From the NCBI GenBank assembly GCA_025024175.1, contig QCXZ01000137.1, forward strand, positions 14,446,001 through 14,510,000: a stretch of DNA of 64,000 bases, written 5' to 3'. The stretch is from Rhyzopertha dominica (taxonomy: Eukaryota; Arthropoda; Insecta; Coleoptera; Bostrichidae). The stretch's first letter is position 1; each line of letters starts with the position of its first letter. The notes under the pieces were generated by a model. It had not been told where the DNA came from, ran no database searches, and saw only the letters and a list, made by a program, of their open reading frames with translations. Shown here one piece after another: positions 35,627-47,640 of the stretch. The position numbers and the translations under genes were made by a program.

Positions 35627-36619
35627 TTTTTGTTTTTTTAACATGGCGTACGATATATATGCACTTCAAGATTCATTTTTCCTAATTTTCAAAAAAAAGT
35701 GATAATACCCAATTAATATCAGCTTTACCCACTATGAGATACAGGTGCATAACTTAAAAAAATCATCATTTAAGCTAGTCAAAAGAAGTAGTAAGAATAA
35801 AAACAAGACAGACAAATAAAGAACAAACTAATAAATTAAGTCAGTTTCACAAATACAGCTTACATACTTTTTCTTTCAGTCATCAACAATCAGAACTCGG
35901 AGCACTTATGTCGCGTCGCATTATGCCTCCTAGCAGAAACTTTACACATTTCCAAAGGCAAAAGTTTTAGACTCTTGAAGCGTCTTTACAAGTAACCTAG
36001 GTTACAAGATATTCATAAATTTGAAATTCTGGTTGTTCCAAGTGTACCCCGCGGAAACGAAAAAAACAAGTTCCGGTTTGCCTGATTGGTCAAATATTTC
36101 ACGAATAATGTGTCTAATCCACTTTTTATGTCAAACTTTGGAGGACTATAACGCTGTAACTCAAAAACAAAAAACTTTTTATTTAACCTTTTTTCAATAA
36201 ATCGTGCTCATTCAATCCCCGAATCTACAGTTAAGCGTCTTCCGTGTAATTTCGGGACACCCTGTATATTGTTGAACGTTCTGCTTGGTGGGGGTTAGGA
36301 GAGGACAGTTAAGAATGTTAAAAAATGGCTGTTGAAAAGACGCTGTTAAAGTCCATCTTAAAATAAAATTTTTATATTCGATTATTCTACGAAAAAGTAG
36401 CAAAAATGTGGATGTAGTACAGTTCAATAGGCCAACCTGTATATTTGTCAAATTGATTCCTTATCAGTAAATAATAGATATTCTAATGTAAAAATTATCA
36501 GCCTAAAAACAAAATATTTGATACATAACCATAAATGTATTGATACATCTGAATAAATTGTGCAACAGATTATTACGTTTTATGTTTGTGATTCCCCCAA
36601 TTTACTGTTACTTATCTAC

Positions 36620-36928
36620 CTGCGTCATTTTATTGCTCTGTCCTTCCCACGTTAATCTTTCATCAAAAGAGGGTTCCTTGCCGGTCCCCACGTAGAAAGC
36701 TTCCCAACTTTTGTATTTTCCTAACCTTTTACCTACAGTAAAAATATCTAAAGTTTTCGTTTCTTGCGCTTCCATCCATTCGTCGCCATCAATAACCTGA
36801 TGACACTGTGGACAGATATCACTGTGAAAAAGGAAGGCTTGATTGTTTTTGAACATCATCTGAAGCTCAGTCTTATTCTCCGGAATGGAAAAACCTTCCT
36901 TTATCTCGAAAACTGGCAGGACAAATAT
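36620..36928 (-). CDS. B4GAT1-like: GT49 gene B, exon 3
   Basis: This exon has 103 codons from an acceptor CTTTTTAG above 36928 to donor GTAGAT below 36620, phase 0 at both ends. It begins IFVLPVFEIKEG, carries the pair CPQC in a loop (the counterpart in gene A is CSLC), and ends FDERLTWEGQSNKMTQ. It corresponds to the second half of gene A exon 2. It is separated from exon 2 by a very short 62-base intron (36929-36990). Confidence 0.9.
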
Positions 36929-36990
36929 CTAAAAAGAGAAGAAAATTCACATACTTTCGAGAAAAGTCTGCCTACTAATGGAAGATTTAC

Positions 36991-37257
36991 CTTTGGGTGC
37001 AAATTCTGGAACAACGTCACCTTCTTTGCAACCATGGCAAAAAACTTCTGAATAAAATGCCTCGTGGGGTAAAGCTCAATATCTGAGGCCAGTACAAAAT
37101 GTGTCGGAGCATTTTCTCGCGCAATGTTTCTTGCAACGTTAATCGGATACGTAAGGTTGGCCTTGGTTCTGTACGTTTTCAGGCCAGAGACGGAATAAGG
37201 AGCTCCCTTGTTGCAGTTGTAAGTGTCCTTGTACAAGTTTCGAAGAGGTATATCATG
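36991..37257 (-). CDS. B4GAT1-like: GT49 gene B, exon 2 (metal-binding region)
   Basis: This exon has 89 codons. The acceptor TTTTCAG lies above 37257 and the donor GTAAAT below 36991, both phase 0. It holds the family core LTYPINVARNIARE and the D-x-E metal-site motif FVLASDIELYP, followed by RHFIQKFFAMV. Sequence and phase match the first 90 residues of gene A exon 2. Intron 1 upstream is 5.9 kb (37258-43169). Confidence 0.92.
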
Positions 37258-39735
37258 CTGAAAATGAAGATATCGCAATAATTAAATTATTTACGAAACA
37301 ATTGAACTCTGAAAACAACGATAAAAATAACAGTTTTCTAGATTTTGTACTTTCGTGAATATGAAAGGTACCATTAATCAATTCAATTAAAATATTTTGT
37401 TACAGATTTTAATTTTAACTACTACAAAAATTTGTTAAGGAGTTAGGTGGTAGCGGGCGTGCAGAGCGGACGTGTTTCTGAACTGACTACCAAATATCTG
37501 CTTTGTGAGTGATTAAAACAAGAAAAGACTTTAAAGTCGCAGCACACTACATTAATGCGAGTGGAGACTCAATGATTAGTATACGTGTGTGTCATGTGTT
37601 GGGCTGGTCAGGAGAAGAGAGGATTTAGCGCACGTGAGGCCAATCCCACTAAAATGGTGAAGCAACACCAAACGATGTTTCAAATACGCAGCTAGGTTTT
37701 AGTATAAGTGTATATAACAAGCAAATAATTTTCAACGCGAAAATCACACATGAATAACAACAGCTATAAAATTCAAAATTAGAGATTTCTTCCTTTAGAA
37801 TAAATAGAGCAGCACCCTGGCAAATAGCACACCTGAAGAAGGTATAAAGCCGACAAAACAGGCCCCGTTTCTAGGAAACTCAAGTATGTAATAGCCTGGA
37901 ACATATCCAAGAGGGAAGGACCTTGTCTCAATGAACCATTTCGCTAAATTTCTAAATAACCCGATAACCAAAAGATTAACATAGTGTAAAAGAGAGGTGT
38001 AGAAATTACCCTTATTAGAGATTACATTTAAAATAAAATAAAAGTATCACCTTTTTAGGCGTTTATTTCAGATGTAGTATATAGCTGCCGAAGTAATAAA
38101 ATATTGGAAATAGTAAAAACAAAGCAGCTCACCATCCTAGTACATATGATTCCAGGAGACTTTTCAATGCACTTCCTCATCAAATACGTGGGGAGAACGT
38201 CACACGAGAAGTTAACCACACACATACAAGGGAGCTAAGAGCTACAACTGTAACTTATATCAGACAAAACCTGCAAAGATTTGAAAGCAGTTTAGAAGAA
38301 ACTGTAAAGGAACTACAGCCAAAATATCAAGAAGGGACTAAAAGAAGGAATTTTTACTCCTAAACGACTTAGAAAGAGGAATTCTGGGGAAGAGGAGGAA
38401 TAATAGCCCGTACAACAGATATAATAACTCGGAAAATTGTTTATGTTTAAATTTAGTATATTTTGTTCTGATGTTCAAATAAAGGAAGTCAATACAATAT
38501 ACACAAAATAAGGTAGGACAAGAAACCATTCTGTGAAATAATTCTATTGGAAAATGAGACAAAAACTGAAACAGACCTAGGCAATAGGGATGGAAATACA
38601 TATCGCGACATACCAGTGTAAGGACAAATAATGAAAGAAAAAGGAAACAACTACAAAATGGCACTGACACCACACTCCGAGGTAGAAAAATTAAATAAAA
38701 TCACACAAACAACGTCCCAGCCGATAGAGGACCGAGCGCAGTTCTAAGGCAAATAACTCGAGAAATAACAAAATTGTTACCCTCTGACCTCTATCTTTGG
38801 ATAGTGTTCCCTGCCACTACTACACCGGAGTGTAGAAATTTTAGTATGGACTAACTTCCCAAAGTTGATTTTCTCTTCGGGGCAAGAAGTTCTTTCGAAG
38901 AACCGATATAATCAGCGAAAGACAATCAACAGACAAACAAAATAAATCTATAATTACGATTAATCATTTCAAAGAGCAAATAATGAAGCTGTCGTAGGAA
39001 AATAAAGCAGTTTACCTTTACCTATATTTCTTTTAAATCGTTTTAAATTACGTTGGAACTAACAAAAAAAAATAAATACAAGGACTAAACACCGAAATGA
39101 AAACCTTAACGATACTCAAAAGGTACTCAAAAAGTTCCTCGATGTGAATTATCCGAAAAAGGGGTAGATTCGTAGCGTCCTAAACGAAAATCTCACCACA
39201 CTATAATACGCGACGAAAACTTGGAAAATTTTTAAACTGAAAGGTTTTATTTAAAGTTTACTCAATGGCGGTTACCAGGGAGATCTTTTGAGGGAATCTT
39301 GAACCCATCGCAAATCTTGTCAGAACAGCAATACTCGCGATTGTTTCTCACGTCGTAAAATTACGCCATCAGTTAGAACGCTATGGCAATCGATTCATCG
39401 GCACGTTCGTTTCCGTTTCTTTACTTTTATTACAAAAGGTGTCTAATAAAATCGCACACTACTGTGCATCAGCTTCCGTGAGAATATCTCGGTTTTTGAA
39501 AATGCAGGAAACCGGGGTGTTGGTGTATACCGTCCGTTACAAAATGACAATCTAAGGAAGGTAAAAATATAATTCAACCAAATACATACCACCCACGCAG
39601 CAACAACGGAACTCTTGGATGGCCAAACATTCATGAAAAGAATAGAGACCATACTTTACATGGAAAACAACTATAGAAAGTATAATCCAGAAGTCAGGGA
39701 AGAGCGAAGAATAATGGCTGGAATGACAAGGAACA
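37258..39735. other. Intron 1 of gene B (3' part), no recognised gene
   Basis: Short stretches look retroelement-like (for instance open frame around 38160-38340), but I cannot assign them to a family. Confidence 0.4.
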
Positions 39736-39739
39736 AGAA

Positions 39740-41110
39740 ATTAATCAAACGCGGTTTTTGTCCTGTCTTTGACTGTTTCACTGCGGTTGAGTTTGCTTGT
39801 TATGTAGGTTCCCAGACATTTTATATTGTTTGTCAACGTTATATTTCGGTTCCCTAATTGGTATACGCTACCTGTCATTAACGTTTTCTCTCGAAAGGGG
39901 TCTCTTATCATGACAGTGGTTTTGTTGTAGTTGTAGTACGTCATCTTCTATGTTATTTAGAAAGTCCGTCAAAATATAACAGTTATTACCACCACGTCTT
40001 CCGCATATGCCAGTATAAGCGGAAGTTTTATTTTATTTCCTTGTCTGTTATATTTTTTTAGTTGTGCGATAGTTTTTTGAATAATGTATATATTCTTGGT
40101 GATAAAGGGCATCATTGCTTTACTCCTCTTATTATTTATTTTACCGTGGTTATTTGGCTAAACCACTATATCGTTGTATCTTCGTGTAGACAGGCCTTCG
40201 TTATCGTATTCTTTGCCAGGATTTCTGGTACAAATCGGTGATTTATCATATCGAATGCTTTCTTCTCTCCATTTTTCTTCTAGTATGCGCCTTACTGTGA
40301 ACATGTGATTGTTCACTGATCTGTTCTTGACAGAGGCTGCTTGATACTGTGGCATTTATCGGGATGTGCTTTTCTAGTTCTGAGAGTAGAAAGTGTACGT
40401 AGTATTTATACCCCACACTACATAGGGGTATTCTTCGATAGTCGTCCGTGTTCTGAGGGGTTTTTACTTTGGGATTGAAAATTTTTACCATGGTGCTCCA
40501 ATCTTAGCTATTATTATTTTATGTATTTCTTATTTTATTATATCCGATCCACATTTTATTAGTTCGTTGTTTATCCTATCTAGGCCTGGTGCTATTGTTT
40601 TTCATGTTGTTTATGATCCGATCTAGCTCGTCTAACGTTAATGGTTCGCTTATCGGCCAGTGGTCTCTTTCATCTATGAAATATACTCTCGGTTCCTTGT
40701 TTTCGCCTTCCATTTTGTATCCAGTGTTTTATAGAGATGTGTTTGTGGAAATTCCTTTTGCTTTCTCTTTCAAATATTTGAACGTGCAGTTGAGTCGCTC
40801 GCCTGTTCACCTCTAGAGAAATTTTTTCAAAGAACTCCTAGCATTTCTTACTTTCTTGCTGCTTTTGAGCATTTCTTACTTCTAGTTTTGCTAGTTTTAT
40901 TTGGTGTGACCCACTATGATCTTTGTTCTCGTAATTGTCTTTTCATAGTTGTCAATCGCAGCTTTCCTGTATGGGGAGAGAGGAGACCTTTCTCTATTTA
41001 ACGTTTGTTTTGCTGCTTCTTTTATATATGTTGTTATCTCTTTCCAGTTTCGGGGGGTTTTACTTATCTCGTTTATTGCCGGCGTATTTTTATGGCCGCT
41101 TTTGCCTATA
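39740..41110 (-). mobile_element. LINE fragment with RT words, inside intron 1 of gene B
   Basis: On the minus strand, from high to low coordinate, the pre-RT stretch reads WPISEPLTLDELDRIINNMK, then the RT start region (NTDDYRRIPLCSVGYKYY, near 40440). Next is QAASVKNRSVNNHMFTVRRI, continuing as LEEKWREE (about 40350-40260). The post-RT region shows LGTYITSKLNRSETVKDR near 39790. Frames change repeatedly. It belongs to a LINE group different from those at 230 and 22115, and runs in the same orientation as gene B. Confidence 0.75.
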
Positions 41111-41114
41111 AAAC

Positions 41115-42805
41115 CAGCAATTGTTTCAAATGCTAAATGAACGGTGCGCTGCGACGCTATAAAAAAAATTCCACTTTGGCGTCTGGCCTAGTGGCTAAGT
41201 ATTTTAATGCGATTTCTTTTGTTTCTTTGTTTATTTATTCTTTACCCAGAAGACAAAATGATTCCCGCGTGGATAAGTCAGTTATTTATGTGATACTTGA
41301 AAACGGTGTACCTACCTGCTTATACTAAATCGCTTCGTAATAATTATCAAACATCATAGCCTGGTGGCATAATGAATTTGAATATTTTTTGATTAACACT
41401 TACACAGAGTATTATTTGATATGTACATACGGTACATTGGTATCTAATTTAAAAAAAAAACAAGATGAAACTATAAAAAGCACATAGCACAATCATGTTC
41501 TTTACGCAATGATATTTCAGTTAAAACTTGTGCTACAGACATTTGCTTTTCTTCATTTGTTTCGTTTTTCCAGCGAACACATTCATTGGTGTTCCTAACA
41601 TTTAATTGTTTAGAAACCCTAACATAGGTTATATAATGATTGAAACCTCTGGATTACTTGTCAATTTCAGCAAAAATTCCTTACGAAAATCGAGACTTTT
41701 TAGGCTAAATTTTGGTTTGCATTTTATGCTAACTAAATACAATTTTAATAGCTTCATAGTCACGAAATTTAAAGCCTTTAATAACAGATAAATAAACTAT
41801 TCATCCCTCTCAAAGTAAATTGTGACTACACGAAAAAATGCAATGAGTGTATAAATGTAGTTAGTGGTCTCAAGGAAAACGCACATTCGATGGCAGAGAA
41901 GAATTAACGTTGGAATCAGAATGATCGGGGGAACTTTTTGTGAAGATATTTGTAATCCGAGATTAAGTATAATTGCTGACCCATGTTTATTAATACTTTT
42001 TTGTTTGTTTTGGTGCATACTTTTGCTTGTTTAAATATTTTACACTCTTTTTTTTAACACCCGGCATACTTTTAAAGTTTTCAATCCGTCTTATTCACGC
42101 ATTGTAACACAGATTTTTTTTATATGAAATAAATGAGTAAAGTATGTCCCCTCTAAAATTTCAGTTGCCGATGCTGACATAAAAACCTGGCTACGTAACT
42201 GAATCACTGAGAACCTTTTTGTGGTATACTTTGACGAATATACTTAACAATCAAGATAAACATTATCAGAAATTATCTACCAAAAAAATTTAAAGTTTTC
42301 ACAAAAGAAAATCTGGAAACCTACTAACATGGATCATAGTCGGGTCTTCTTGTATTATGAAAATGGAAAATGTATAACAGAAGCAGCTAGAAATCAGATA
42401 CCAGACGAGGTTGTTGCCGTCCTGCATTTACCCTATGGATTCTTATATATTGAACATTGCTTTAGTTTAGTAGAACTTCGGCATCCTTGATGGCCAACGT
42501 AGGAGCGAATGCTAGTGTTCGACAACCGTTGCGGAATGCTCCAATGACGATTCGATTGAAAGACAAACATTTTGACCAAAGTTCTGCAGGGATTTAGCTC
42601 TGTGAAACATATTTTGAAAGAAATAATAAAAGAATTATTAATAATTAAAAAAGTTGTTTCATAATAAAAACTCCCTAGAGAGAATTTTCGAATATTATGT
42701 AGGTACCTAGGGCGAGATTCATTTCTGTCATAGGAATCACCAAAATCTCCCAGTCATGGAAATCCAAATTTTAGAAGGAAATATAAAACACTAACAGAAA
42801 CATCT
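41115..42805. other. Intron 1 of gene B (5' part), no recognised feature
   Basis: AT-rich sequence with no supported genes. Confidence 0.45.
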
Positions 42806-42811
42806 CAGAAG

Positions 42812-42930
42812 TTCTATGCCGTGTTGTCTACACTAGACCTAAACTGCACTGATGAGCTGCAATGACAGCGAAATAGTACTATCTGCAGTTGGTTGAGGTG
42901 TAGACAGCACAGCATAGACACGCATTTTAA
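42812..42930 (-). mobile_element. Palindromic MITE, copy 2
   Basis: It starts TTCTATGCCGTGTTGTCTAC and ends, on the other strand, TGTCTATGCTGTGCTGTCTAC: an inverted repeat of about 22 bases. The approximately 110-base body matches copy 3 almost base for base, in the opposite orientation. It lies in intron 1 of gene B, about 240 bases downstream of exon 1. Confidence 0.85.
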
Positions 42931-43169
42931 TATCAGTGGTTTAACCTTGGCTGATGTGGTACTTTACTTCGATTTCGCAGTCACCTCAAAGGCACTAAAA
43001 TCGAGGTTATCTTTGTTTTTCTAAATTCAAAACACTCATCTCGATAACGCATCAGATCTGACCGAGAACCCATAATTACTTCGTCCACAAGGCGCATTTT
43101 GCGATCGACAAAAAGTCAAAGAATAACTTGTTCCGATGCTAATCTGTTGATAAGAAAGTGTTATCTTAC

Positions 43170-43745
43170 CCCTTTCGGCAAGTGCCGGTAATCAAAAAAC
43201 AAATGAAAAGTGACGTATTTCTTAATCATGGGCGTCTCGCAGTTCCTCATGTAGGCTATTGAATCCAGGCTGGCTTGAAAGTCGTCACCAGGTGCGTAGA
43301 GTGCAATGCTGATTGGTCCACGCCATCGATCAACAATTGTAATGAGATTATCTAAAAAACTGTAATCTCCCTGGGTGCTGTAGGTCACGCTCTCGTAGCA
43401 TTTGTAATTCTTTTCCGCCTTCACGTAGTTATACAGCACCCAGTGCTCGCCACGTTGCTTAAAACTCGGCTCCAGGGGTTTGTCCCTGCACTCTGATACG
43501 TCATACACCTTCTGGTACGTGTTCAAAGAGTTCGCGTTGTCATAGCGACGCACTGGCACCACGATCCTGGTCTGTGTCTGTTGTTTTAACGTGTTCAACT
43601 TGTTGACGTAGTACTCTTTGAGCTGCTGGAAGTCCTCCTTATGTTCGTAAAGCTTGTTCAGGCACAGGACTATCACTGCACCCAGGATCACTCCGAAGAT
43701 GGTGGATTTGTTGACTGGTACGCAACGTCTCCTTCTCAGTGCCAT
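43170..43745 (-). CDS. B4GAT1-like: GT49 gene B, exon 1: start, membrane anchor, stem and first luminal block
   Basis: This exon has 192 codons from ATG at 43745-43743 to GGG at 43172-43170, followed by donor GTAAGA. The N-terminus MALRRRRCVPVNK is basic. A hydrophobic anchor spans about residues 15-31 (TIFGVILGAVIVLCLNK). A long polar stem is likely partly coiled (HKEDFQQLKEYYVNKLNTL). The conserved block then begins with KQRGEHWVLYNYVKAEKNY, followed by CYESVTYSTQGDYSFLDNL, VDRWRGPISIALYAPGDD, YMRNCETP and KKYVTFHLFFD. It ends at the same codon position as exon 1 of A and C. Predicted type II Golgi enzyme. Confidence 0.93.
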
Positions 43746-46675
43746 CTAAATCATTGCACTGCTTTCCAAAGGAAACCCAAGAATTGAAATGGCACTGCCT
43801 CAACGAAAATTCGATACACATCTAAGCGACACAAGCAATTATTACCGACACGCTCGCTGCTAGATTTCGATTGCAATTTTGCTTATCTCTGCTTCTCGAT
43901 AGACACATCTGACGGGGATCAATACGCTTTTTGGCAGACCATATCTGGCTACTATAAATTAATATAGACAATACTAAGCCTGTTATAAAATTTTAAAGGC
44001 TATACATACCTGGTTTTGAGAAAAAAAACTGAGGAAATAGACGTATCTGTTATACTAAGTTTATAAAGCTATAATAATGGAGTAGCCGATGGAAAGAAAA
44101 TGTGCTTGCACTATAGCCGTTGATGATTGATATTGATGAATTCCATTTTTATCGCCATATTATGCCGACTCTTTCTTGCTGCAATCGCTACTGACATGCA
44201 CAGTAACTCGAATCGTTCCCATTGATAAATGATAAAGAATCTCATCACGTAAACAATCAAAGATATTTAAAGCAAGCAAATTTCACTGTGCTACATAAAA
44301 AAACACACGCACACAAACCCTACTACATATTCCACATTGTTCATCGAGAGTATTATCTAATCTGCAAAAAATAACTCTGTACGATATCAAGATTTGAATA
44401 CATCGATCAATCCCTTTAGGTGTGTCACGTCAAAGATGCAATTTTATAACGAATGTAAATAAAAATTGCAATCTACGATGACCTCTCAAAATAAAATGAT
44501 TTAATGTGTTTCGAGCAGCGAATGTCAGCAGAAGGTACAGTGGTTTTACTGGTTGTCAGAAGCCAACTGGTGTCTCAAACGTTATCAATAAAATGCACCT
44601 ACAATTATAATAAAAAAATTAATTGTATCTTTTGTAGAAATTTGCATATTTATTTATTTTATTTATCTTATTTTATAATAGTAATACAGAGTGAAAAAAA
44701 CAAATTCTATATACTCTAGCGACAAAAAGAAGGGACATTTAGTTTATAAGCGGGCTACAGGTCAGTTTTTGACAAGCTCAACTTGAATGATTTTACGTTG
44801 GATACCTCTATCACTTCCGAGTCGAGACAATTCCAGCTAGGCCCAGTATGCAGCGCTATCTCTCTCGACGCCTACGTCACAAAATCGGTCCGCTTCGCAC
44901 AAAACTTCCATATACTCTTTTAGTAGCCGTGTACACTTATTACGAGAGAATAGTAGGACATGCTAAAGACCGCTTATTGAGCACTGTTCTAAACTCAAAG
45001 GTATTTAATAATACACATTAAAGCTTACTGCAGCATCTATTTGCTTTATTGTCTCTATCACAATAAATTAAAACGTCGTCGCGGTGATGTTTCCCTGGTT
45101 TGTTGATAAAAATGACGAATTTACGATCGTAATCTATCTATGTTTAAAAGCAACCGCTAACTTTACAAGTCAATATACTATAAATCATGTGAATAATGAA
45201 TAGGTAACTAAAATGTACATGCCTCGTTTGCAGAGTGTTCAAATTTCTTAATTTTATCATTTCTTTAGTAACATTAATATAATTGAAAATAAGAAGTCCG
45301 TATTTAGTTTTGGTCTTAATGTTGAGTGAATGCTAAATTTTATTTAAGTCACTTGAAACTCTACTAAGTTCTTAGAACGTAAGAAGCATTGTGGTACCTA
45401 TATACGTAAAGTTGAAAGTAAAAATGTTGGGACACTTATAAATATCTACGTCTTTTCTAAGTAACCGTCTTTTTAAAATATCAGCATTTATGTATTTCTG
45501 TGTCATTTTTAACCAGTTTTTTTAAGATGCTACTGTCTGCGGTAGATTTTCACCGAAATAGCTTTTTTAATCTTACTTAATATTACTATAGTTACATTCT
45601 TGTGCTCCGATTTTTATTTTCGTTTTTTTTAAGTTTGTGCTATGTTAAGTTTATTTATATGTATATTTAATTATTTTTGACAGTTTTTTTAATTTTGTTT
45701 GTCTGTTACGTTATCTACATTGATCCAATAATATATTTATGTACCATAATACGTACTGTTACGTGCTTCCAAATTAAACAACCGAGAGGTTGGATTCACT
45801 TTATTTAACATACGACTTATGTCATTTAATAAGTCACTATATCCGTACGAGCTCTTTAACCAGTCAATCAAGAGTGGTACTATCCACTAAAGTCGAAGAT
45901 GAAGATTCGTATGATGTTGATAATAGTTGTTGTACTTGAGCATTTTAACATGAAAGCTTGGACGATACCTATCTATTCTATCTACTCATTTAAACATATG
46001 TTTTACGTATGAAGTACACATATCGAATTTTAATTTTAGATTGGTAAATTCAGGAATTACACGTTCTTTAAAATAGTCTGGTTTATTATGACATAGATAA
46101 CTACAAATTATTTACAATTTCGCATTTGCACATTTATTATTTGAAGGGTTATGTGCGATCGTCAGTCACGTTTAAACGTTTCGCGTTATAACTACGTTCA
46201 AGCTTAGGCTTTATTTACTGATAACTATTGTTGATAGTTTTATGTTCTACAAAGAATCGAATACAAATTGCTATCCCGTCCATTTTTCGCCATACGAGAA
46301 GAGGCAAGTCAAGTCATGTTTTTCTTCAAACTTTGAGCAATGTTACGTTTATTTATTAACTAACTGCTTAAACAATCGTCCGGATGCTTCTTTTTAAGGA
46401 AATGCTAGACATGCTATATAAGGATTTGCCTCGCTTAGTGAAGATAAGCTTGAATTATTCACGAATTGTATGTTAGGCAGAGCGAAGTAAAGCGCTGCAC
46501 GTAGCCACTGCAGAGAATAGGACCGGTCTTGTGACGTCACGTTCGCCGCCTGTCGGCCTGTTTATTACGAACGGTCTAGATTCCAGCAGGCGTTAAACCC
46601 TGTTGTGTAGAAAGAACTGTCCACTGCGTGATCGGTACTCCTGATGTAACAATTTTAACCCATGCTTTCTTAGCC
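43746..46675. other. Intergenic region upstream of gene B
   Basis: The promoter of gene B should lie just above 43745, but no clear core element was identified. The remainder is AT-rich. I see no gene. Confidence 0.4.
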
Positions 46676-46679
46676 TGTA

Positions 46680-47335
46680 GTCTGGTTGCAGTACAAATAT
46701 GTGTGAAAGATCAGTCGACAGCTTCTGTTTAAGAATACTGTAAGTCATGATAAGTGATTCAAAGCTATTAAAGGGTTGGCATAAATTTTGGTATCATCCG
46801 TAAAAAGGCTACATTTGGAATTCAGAGCGAGGGGCTAGTCAAACGTGTATGCAAGGAACAATAAGGGACTCAACACAGTGCCCTGAGGATCACCACTCAA
46901 TGCACTTCTGGGGTTAGAGAGATCACTGCCAATACGGACTGAATGAAGATACCCATGCCAATAGGTTGCCATGGATGCCGGTGTGCTCAAGCTTTATTTA
47001 AGGATCAGTCTGCTGTGTGGCACCTTGTCAACCGCTCGTGAAAAGTCCGAGTAAATGACGCCGGTCGGTTCAGGCAAGACAACATATTCGTTATGACTGA
47101 TCGTCTTCTAATAAATCCATGCTGAAAGTCAGATATAATGTGATTCGACAAAAGAAACTCCGCCAACTCTTCTACGATAATTGCTTCCATAATTTTTGAA
47201 ACTATGGGTACCAGGCTTATTGGCTTATAGTTATCAGCAAGTGGTTTGTCGCCTTTCTTATAAATGGGTGTTATATGTGCCATACGCCACTGATGGGGTA
47301 CGGCAGAAGTTTTAAATGAGTTTTCCATTATTATA
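46680..47335 (-). mobile_element. LINE reverse-transcriptase fragment
   Basis: The minus strand reads HITPIYKKGDKPLADNYKPI then SLVPIVSKIME (47270-47165), DFQHGFIRRRSVITN, VIYSDFSRAVDKVPH (after a frameshift near 47040), SGDPQGTVLSPLLFLAY (about 46900), and the catalytic box FTDDTKIYA near 46790. Unlike the copy at 968-1618, both catalytic Asp codons are kept. Frameshifts make it dead. It lies between genes B and C. Confidence 0.8.
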
Positions 47336-47412
47336 GACAGGGGTGAGCATAATGATCCACTGCCCTGGAGCTGAGTTGAGTGTTATTTATTTGATGCGGT
47401 TCCGGATTTTGG

Positions 47413-47640
47413 CCAATAAATACGAAGGTTGTCCCAAAAGTAATGCACATTTGTCTCTAGCTCGAAAAATATTTATTTAATGAGGTATATTTTAATAACC
47501 CTTCAATTATATCCCCTCCCCTATGCATGCAGGCTTTCCAACACTCTGAAGGTCTTCAGTTCCCTTCTGTGTCTGTTCCTTTTTCAACATTCGAAGGGTC
47601 ACTTCTGTTCGGAGCGTTGCCAGCGTAGCAAAAATTTTTA
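47413..47640. mobile_element. Possible mariner terminal fragment
   Basis: TACGAAGGTTGTCCCAAAAG followed by TAATGC resembles a mariner-type end with a TA flank. No partner end was found, and no transposase is readable. Weak. Confidence 0.35.

Larger units (their letters stand above)
32807..36264 (+). mobile_element. Second mariner-like element with long inverted repeats, carrying a THAP repeat
   Basis: The ends are TA|CAGGGTGCCCCGAAATTAC at 32805 and, on the other strand, TA|CAGGGTGTCCCGAAATTAC at 36266. The inverted repeats reach to about 33320 and 35830 (some 430-510 bases) and are diverged. Shared words include GATTCGGG and CTGTATTTGTGAAA. A transposase relic lies near the left arm; THAP repeat copy 3 lies near the right. 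The element fills 3.46 kb of the 4.0-kb last intron of gene B. Confidence 0.85.
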
